Shown here one piece after another: positions 59,566 to 64,000 of a stretch of DNA of 64,000 nt. The number at the start of each line of letters is the position of its first letter. Positions within the stretch are counted from its first letter, which is position 1. The DNA is taken from NCBI GenBank assembly GCA_021298015.1, contig JAJTGY010000017.1, forward strand, positions 1 through 64,000, read 5' to 3'. The notes beneath the pieces were generated by a model. The model was not told the origin of the DNA. It did no database searches and saw nothing but the letters and a program-made list of their open reading frames with translations. The DNA is from Flammeovirgaceae bacterium (GTDB lineage Bacteria; Bacteroidota; Bacteroidia; Cytophagales; Cyclobacteriaceae). Both the position numbers and the translations under genes were made by a program.

Positions 59566-61930
59566 AATAGCCCTGCCCGTTTTTCCTCTTCCGCCCATAG
59601 CCATACCCATAACCATACCCATAACCATAGCCATACCCATAGCCGCTGCCGTAGCCGTAGCCCGGGCCGGAGCGGTAGATATCGTTCATCAAAATGCTGA
59701 TATTCTTAATCTTCCCGGAATGATAGAAGTCCTGAATAGTGCCCAAAAGGCCTTTGGGTGTATAGTTTTGCCGCACGACAAAGATGGTATGATCAGCCAG
59801 GGTTGCGAGGGTAAAGGCATCGGCCACAATGGCGAGGGGGGGCGAATCAATGATGACATAGTCATAGCGACTGCGGGCCTCGCGCACAAACAGTTCCATC
59901 CGGTCGGTTAACAGCAGTTCCGAGGGATTAGGCGGAACCGGCCCCCCGGTAATAACATCCAGATTGTCATGGCGGGTTTTACGAACCACACCTTCGAAAT
60001 CACTCAGGCCCGCCAGGTAATTGCTCAACCCAACCTGATTATCCAGATCAAAATCCGCATACAGCTTCGGTCTGCGCATATCAGCCCCCACAATAAGTGT
60101 GCGCATGCCCGAAAGTGAAAAAACAGACGCCAGGTTAACGGATGTAAACGTTTTGCCCTCGCCACTGATTGAACTCGTCACGAGTAATACTGCCGGCCGC
60201 TTGTCTTGCAGAAAATACTGAAGATTAGCGCGCAGAGCGCGGAATGACTCGGAGATTGATGAGCGGGGATGGGAGAACACCTCGCGGTTATCTTTCGATC
60301 GGTTGTGCCCCACACCTCCGATAAACGGAATAGCGGTGAAGCGTTCAATATCTTCGCGCGATTGAATCCGGTTGTTGACCATTTCCAGCAGAACAAAAAG
60401 GCCAAACGGCAAGGCCAGGCCAAGCAGCACCGCGATAGTAAAATTGCGCCTGGGATTGGGAGATACGGCACCACCCCGCATAGGCGGATTCACGAGCACG
60501 ATATCGGATGTGTTGGACTCGCGGGCGATGGAGGTCTCGGACATCTTTTGCATAAGAAAGACATACAAATTTTCCAGCAGTGTGTAGTTACGCTGCACGG
60601 AGATAATCTGCCGCTCGGAAGACGGTAAGAGCTGCAGTTGCCGCTCAATACCGGCCGCCTGCTTGTTAAGAAACTCAATCTTGATTTTATCCGTGTCCGT
60701 CAACGTAGTAACGGCTTCCTGTAAATCGCGTTTCACTTCGGCCAGGCGCGATACCTTACTGCTCACCAGGGGATTCTGGCTCTGCTCCTGCACGTTCATC
60801 ATTTTCAATTCCAGTTGCAGATCCATCATTTTACCCAACAATGAAGTGAGCACGGGATCACTAATACCCATGGCAGAAGGCAGAATGACCTGATCAAGTG
60901 AGTTTGACGTATTACGCAGGTAGTCGTCCAGGTACTTAAAGTAATTGGCGCGAATCAGCAATTCCGTTTGTTGCAGGGTGAACGCTTCCAGTTTGGCATA
61001 CAGGCGCTGGGCATCCGAACTTAAGTCGGACACACGCCCTTTGCTGCCGAACCGCTCCAGCTGGAATTCAACCATGCGCAGGGAGTCGCGAAGGGAGGCC
61101 AGTTGGGCTCCAATAAAACGAATGGTACGATCGGCCTTTTCATTCTTCTTATCGAGATCTTGCTGTTGGTAGGTGGATATAAGGCCGTTGAGGAAGTCCA
61201 TGTCCTTTTGTGGATTAACGGAGGACATACTCAGATTAATGACACCTGAACCCTGCTCAGCCCAGTCCACCTTTAGGCGGCCGACATACGATGCGGCCAG
61301 GCCGGTCACGCTGTTTATCGACATGACAAAGGGGACATCCCGGTAGGCGTCTAGTGAACGGTTCTCCAGTCTTTCCACACGAAGCCGTTGACCGTTCATG
61401 GTCACGGTGTCGCCAAAAAAACAGGTGCGCTTCAAACTACCTGATTCATCAGCCAACTCAAATTGGCGGTCGTTGCGAATGGTAAACTGATAACGTCCAG
61501 TGCCTGTGCCTGTGCTGCCGGGCGCCAGGGTGGCGTGCACGGGCAAGTAGCCGTAAGCTTCGGAAGTAATCACGTACCCCTCGCGAAAAAAGGACACATC
61601 GAAGTGCAAATCGCGCACCACTTTTTCAATAACCGGAAAGGAACGAAGAACGTACGGTTCATTCAGGTAATTTCGATATCCACTCAAAACCGAATTCTTA
61701 AACAATAACTCCGCTCCATTACCTTCCTCTACCTCGCGAATAAGGATAGAAGCATTGATGGGATAAAGCTTTTGGCTGTACCGATTCTGGTATACGGCTG
61801 TGCCCAGTGCAATGGCGAGCGCCCCAACCACCACATACCAGTAGCTGATAGCGCGGGCGAAGACCCTCTTAAAGTCGAGATTGACGGCCTGGGGATTTAC
61901 AGCGGTTGATTGTTGACCCGGTTCGATCAC
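59552..61930 (-). CDS. wzc: Wzc-like polysaccharide copolymerase / BY-kinase
   Basis: The 792-residue inner-membrane protein has Wzz-type membrane helices at about 30-47 and 498-518. A periplasmic coiled-coil region lies between them (about 250-465), then a cytosolic BY-kinase domain with Walker A SSISGEGKTF (586-595), A' IVGADMRRP (613-621) and Walker B YVIIDSPP (691-698). The last 40 residues are a Tyr cluster, chiefly ten or more Gly-Tyr pairs, followed by RKRKNGQGYYEEH. Tyr-cluster phosphorylation controls chain length in Wzc systems. It is two bases from the Wza gene and overlaps the permease gene by 14 bases. Confidence 0.95.
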   Translation of the reverse strand: MIEPGQQSTAVNPQAVNLDFKRVFARAISYWYVVVGALAIALGTAVYQNRYSQKLYPINASILIREVEEGNGAELLFKNSVLSGYRNYLNEPYVLRSFPVIEKVVRDLHFDVSFFREGYVITSEAYGYLPVHATLAPGSTGTGTGRYQFTIRNDRQFELADESGSLKRTCFFGDTVTMNGQRLRVERLENRSLDAYRDVPFVMSINSVTGLAASYVGRLKVDWAEQGSGVINLSMSSVNPQKDMDFLNGLISTYQQQDLDKKNEKADRTIRFIGAQLASLRDSLRMVEFQLERFGSKGRVSDLSSDAQRLYAKLEAFTLQQTELLIRANYFKYLDDYLRNTSNSLDQVILPSAMGISDPVLTSLLGKMMDLQLELKMMNVQEQSQNPLVSSKVSRLAEVKRDLQEAVTTLTDTDKIKIEFLNKQAAGIERQLQLLPSSERQIISVQRNYTLLENLYVFLMQKMSETSIARESNTSDIVLVNPPMRGGAVSPNPRRNFTIAVLLGLALPFGLFVLLEMVNNRIQSREDIERFTAIPFIGGVGHNRSKDNREVFSHPRSSISESFRALRANLQYFLQDKRPAVLLVTSSISGEGKTFTSVNLASVFSLSGMRTLIVGADMRRPKLYADFDLDNQVGLSNYLAGLSDFEGVVRKTRHDNLDVITGGPVPPNPSELLLTDRMELFVREARSRYDYVIIDSPPLAIVADAFTLATLADHTIFVVRQNYTPKGLLGTIQDFYHSGKIKNISILMNDIYRSGPGYGYGSGYGYGYGYGYGYGYGYGRKRKNGQGYYEEH
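59594..59665 (-). repeat. Tandem 6-bp (Gly-Tyr codon pair) repeat in the wzc tail
   Basis: Roughly twelve hexamers of the GGNTAT type encode alternating Gly and Tyr (residues about 756-779). Codon use at the third base of Gly varies (GGT, GGG, GGC), so the unit is imperfect. In-frame gain or loss of units by slippage is plausible and would change the number of phosphorylatable tyrosines. Confidence 0.85.
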
Positions 61931-61931
61931 A

Positions 61932-62774
61932 CTAATTGGAGTTGAGTATACTAATGGAGAGCAAGAGCAAGGACAACGATGATATAATCAACGACAGATT
62001 TTGACCAAAGTATTTCCGGTAGGGCCGCTGACGCAACGCACCGGCAATTAAGATATCGTTTTGGCGCACATAGTAATAGGGTGACGTGATGAATTGTTCA
62101 TCCAGTAAATCAAGATAAACCACATCAGTTTTTCCTTCCACCTGTCGGATCAATTTCAGATTGCGCTTGTCCGCCAGGTCAGTAAGTCCGCCAGCCAAAC
62201 CAATGGCCTCGAGTAATGTGACCCGGTTATTGGTAAACGTTATCGTTCCTTCCCTATTCACTTCGCCCAAGATGGTAATCCGGTAATTCAGCAACCTGGC
62301 TTTAACGATAGGCGATTGCAAATACCGGCTGGTGATCGCCTGAAGAGTGTCTTGTACCTGAAAGATATTGAGCCCTGACACCTTGACTTTGCCAATGAAT
62401 GGAAAAGCAATAAAGCCTTCCTGATCAACCAGCTCACCAATGAGCAACGAGTTACCTCCAACTATCGCATTTCCACCGATGCTATTCGAGCCGTAATTCT
62501 TCAAAAAATCATATTCTACTGTTGTGATACTCTCAAATCGAATGGATACAATGTCATTCGTCTGAAGCAAATATTCAAATGGACCAACTTCGTAACTCCG
62601 CACAACAGCGTCCTTGGGCAGCATAGCAGTGCCCGGATTTACATCGTCTTTTTGCAAATACGTGTACTTACGGTTAGTCACGCAGGAGTTCAGCGATACC
62701 ACCAAAAGCACCCCGATCAGCGTGTTGTAAAGTCTTGCAGACGAAATGGTAGAAAAGCACTTCAAATCGATCAA
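61932..62774 (-). CDS. wza: Wza-like polysaccharide export lipoprotein
   Basis: The 280-residue outer-membrane lipoprotein has a lipobox SLNSC with the cysteine at residue 31. A Poly_export domain starts near residue 66 (VGPFEYLLQTNDIVSIRFES), an SLBB-type domain lies near 168 (YRITILGEVNREGTITFTN) and a hydrophobic tail is at 262-278 (SLIISSLSLLLLSISIL). The start is TTG at 62774; I find no ATG or GTG before the signal. It is the first intact gene of the 34-kb operon. A TAttTTTG box lies only seven bases before the TTG, which would give an almost leaderless message. Confidence 0.92.
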   Translation of the reverse strand: MIDLKCFSTISSARLYNTLIGVLLVVSLNSCVTNRKYTYLQKDDVNPGTAMLPKDAVVRSYEVGPFEYLLQTNDIVSIRFESITTVEYDFLKNYGSNSIGGNAIVGGNSLLIGELVDQEGFIAFPFIGKVKVSGLNIFQVQDTLQAITSRYLQSPIVKARLLNYRITILGEVNREGTITFTNNRVTLLEAIGLAGGLTDLADKRNLKLIRQVEGKTDVVYLDLLDEQFITSPYYYVRQNDILIAGALRQRPYRKYFGQNLSLIISSLSLLLLSISILNSN

Positions 62775-62781
62775 ATTTGGG

Positions 62782-62789
62782 CAAAAATA
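62782..62789 (-). promoter_or_regulatory. Candidate -7 box (TAttTTTG) at the head of the polysaccharide operon
   Basis: The minus strand reads TATTTTTG seven bases before the TTG start of wza. It also lies downstream of the broken regulator, so wza could be transcribed independently. The spacing to the start is tighter than at the other boxes, which lowers confidence. Confidence 0.3.
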
Positions 62790-62819
62790 GGTAAAAGTTT
62801 CATCGCGGAGGGCGATCCA

Positions 62820-63088
62820 TCATTCAAACTGCTTGCCACGGGCAATCGGACGGACAAACTCCTGTATCGGGATGAATTGTATTCGCTTGGTATTCACTGA
62901 TGCGGCTTTCCTACGGACGAAACCGAGTAACCCACTTAGCACACGTTGTTCAGCTCGTGCCGGATGGCATTGGTGCTCTCGCCAAACTCCTCGGCCAGCC
63001 CCCTCAGGTAGGCGGAGGACGTGCCGTTGGTGAAGAACTTCAGTAGCATCTTCACGCGGGTTTTGGACGTGATCAGGGCGTCTAACAC
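62820..63088 (-). pseudogene. Decayed winged-helix regulator of the polysaccharide operon
   Basis: From a GTG at 63088, 50 residues read VLDALITSKTRVKMLLKF, then AYLRGLAEEFGESTNAIRHEL. I recognise this as the N-terminal helix-turn-helix of the small winged-helix regulators that precede Bacteroidota capsule and O-antigen loci. The frame stops at 62936 directly after the recognition helix. In another frame, 62820-62935 continues with SVNTKRIQFIPIQEFVR, which resembles the expected ANTKHPLF...IQ segment of the C-terminal half. A deletion or frameshift between the two parts is inferred, and part of the wing is missing. An assembly or sequencing error remains possible. Confidence 0.6.
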
Positions 63089-63116
63089 GGCTTAAAGGTA
63101 AGGCGAAGACTTGAAT

Positions 63117-63133
63117 GAGTAAAATTTTTACTC
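63117..63133. repeat. Perfect 8-bp inverted repeat upstream of the regulator remnant
   Basis: GAGTAAAA and TTTTACTC flank a single T, 29 bases upstream of the regulator GTG. It could be an operator for the regulator family or a weak AT hairpin. A near-consensus TAccTTTA (minus strand) lies between it and the GTG at 63093-63100. The remaining bases of 63089-63182 show nothing else. Confidence 0.4.
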
Positions 63134-63182
63134 GGTGAATTCGCTAATGACCAACTCGGTAACCTGCCTCAAAGACAGATTT

Positions 63183-63865
63183 TTACGGCACACGACCGGT
63201 CAGTGAGTTATCAAGGCCATGCAAAGCCTCCCTCGCCAGCGTTTCGAAAAAGTGAGGTTGAATTCGCTCGGGTTGGAAGGAGCCGGGAAACTTGACAGAA
63301 TCCAACAATGACGAATTGAATGCCAAAAGCATTTGGCTAACGTTGATTTCGTTGATCCAGGCATCCTTCTTTTTCGCCTGATCCATAACATATTCCCAAT
63401 TGAAGGCATACCGAAAGGCCAGAAAAAGAACATCCACATAATCCTTCCCTGCGATCCGGGGCAACGCAGTAACTTTGTTGGTCAGAATATTCTGCCAACT
63501 ATCAATCGGTATACCCGCTGACCGATCCAGTTCGCCCACCCGATGCCCTACATCGTTTACAAACTCGACTTTCAACACGGTGGGATCACTTTTTACCAAG
63601 AGCCGAACGAAAGAATCTTGTCGCACACTTATACTGGAGTCAGGAAAAGTCGTGCGCAGGACATCATAGACCATGTCGACCTCTTGATGAAATCGGGCTG
63701 ACCTGTTACAAAAAAGTCGAGGTCATCGGAAAATCGATGGTGCAGCAAAAAACGACTTAAAGCCGTGCCTCCTGTCAGGTAAAATGGAGTTGGAAGCGAA
63801 CCAACAAGGCTCAACACGCTATCCTGCAACGGATAGAGCTGTTCGTTATAACAATGATCGAACAT
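63183..63865 (-). pseudogene. AbiEii-type nucleotidyltransferase, frameshifted
   Basis: The N-terminal part starts at the ATG 63865 (MFDHCYNEQLYPLQ) and has the nucleotidyltransferase motif FYLTGGTALSRF followed by RFSDDLDFFV, the GGTAL...DLD pattern of AbiEii/MenT-like enzymes. The reading then breaks near 63683. A -1 shift resumes as FHQEVDMVYDVL and continues through DSFVRLLVKSDPTVLKVEFV to the stop at 63183. One added base in the run of T residues at the Asp-Phe codons would restore a single protein of about 227 residues. It could be a true frameshift, programmed slippage, or a read error. Confidence 0.7.
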
Positions 63866-63998
63866 AGCGGTACTTCTCCCGTAAGTCTCTGGGGAAGAGT
63901 CCTCTGATAACATCCTCGGAAAGCGCTTCCGCCAAATTCTTCTCAGGGATAATATGACGCACGGTATGCCAGTAAAACCCGTTCACAATCTTGGTGTA
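63846..63998 (-). CDS. C-terminal end of an unknown protein, partner of the AbiEii-type gene (cut by window edge)
   Basis: Fifty residues are visible, reading YTKIVNGFYWHTVRHIIPEK and then LAEALSEDVIRGLFPRDLREKYRYVRSLL in one frame to a stop at 63846. It overlaps the ATG of the nucleotidyltransferase by 20 bases, so the two are translationally coupled. In two-gene AbiE-like loci the upstream gene is often an antitoxin or a DNA-binding protein, but this fragment is too short to identify. The frame is open to the window edge, so the start lies outside. Confidence 0.5.
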   Translation of the reverse strand, partial: YTKIVNGFYWHTVRHIIPEKNLAEALSEDVIRGLFPRDLREKYRYVRSLL

Positions 63999-64000
63999 GA

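Noticed and set aside
59566-59640. N-terminal extension of the Wzm permease
   Set aside because: The extra residues are an out-of-frame Met/Gly reading of the Gly-Tyr repeat of wzc.
62833-63033. Plus-strand 66-codon frame across the regulator remnant
   Set aside because: It is the complement of the helix-turn-helix coding sequence and has Arg/Cys-rich nonsense composition.
1-64000. tRNA, rRNA, CRISPR arrays, insertion sequences, riboswitches
   Set aside because: Reading through the gaps I found no cloverleaf-like tRNA, no regularly spaced direct repeats, no transposase and no recognisable riboswitch fold. Gaps are short, so little is hidden, but a covariance-model search would be more decisive.

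Overview
The window looks like a chromosome segment from a free-living, aerobic member of the Bacteroidota, probably order Cytophagales. The evidence is a giant protein with a type IX secretion (T9SS) type A sorting tail, exosortase F with its partner, a DUF6089 barrel, DUF1573, and repeated TAnnTTTG promoter boxes just upstream of start codons. Genus and species cannot be named from the sequence alone.

Layout. (1) 0-1.5 kb: an AT-richer pair of small exported proteins of unknown role. (2) 1.5-20.8 kb: mostly housekeeping genes on both strands: a COG2509 FAD dehydrogenase, a MORN/YwqK repeat protein, tryptophan 2,3-dioxygenase, glutaryl-CoA dehydrogenase, a UDP-GlcNAc 2-epimerase, DUF1573, trpS, hppD, a phosphohexomutase, a DinB-fold protein, mtaB, a LolD-like ATPase, sucC and a DUF6089 protein. 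Between the dioxygenase and the MORN gene sits a two-gene AAA ATPase plus DUF4276 (TOPRIM-like) cassette that looks like an anti-phage module. (3) 20.8-28.4 kb: an apparent operon of a 1466-residue T9SS cargo, a 60-residue protein with a PID-CTERM-like C-terminal sorting signal, and a membrane UDP-GlcNAc 4,6-dehydratase. Upstream of it lie exosortase F (xrtF) and its associated membrane protein. (4) 28.5-62.8 kb: one continuous minus-strand polysaccharide locus of 28 genes, almost all overlapping or a few bases apart, ending at a clear terminator at 28.47-28.50 kb. (5) 62.8-64 kb: a decayed winged-helix regulator, then a frameshifted AbiEii-type nucleotidyltransferase and the end of its upstream partner.

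How the polysaccharide locus fits together. Transcription runs from 62.8 kb down. First come the envelope machinery genes: Wza-like lipoprotein, Wzc-like copolymerase/tyrosine kinase with a Gly-Tyr tail, and Wzm/Wzt ABC exporter. The middle holds nine glycosyltransferases, three asparagine synthetase-like amidotransferases, four methyltransferases and a Wzy-like polymerase. The distal end makes precursors: a two-domain oxidoreductase, UDP-GlcNAc 2-epimerase, a heparinase-like enzyme, the initiating sugar-phosphate transferase, two PglD/NeuD acetyltransferases and a PglE-type aminotransferase. With the 4,6-dehydratase at 20.8 kb, the last four could make and transfer a diacetamido-trideoxy (bacillosamine-type) first sugar. 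The central genes are AT-rich. Base composition changes sharply inside wzt, so the specificity genes look like a recombined cassette between conserved flanks.

Most interesting points: the exosortase F module with a tiny candidate substrate beside a surface-polysaccharide locus, the AAA/TOPRIM pair, three amidotransferases in one glycan locus, the composition break inside wzt, and the broken regulator at the head of the operon.
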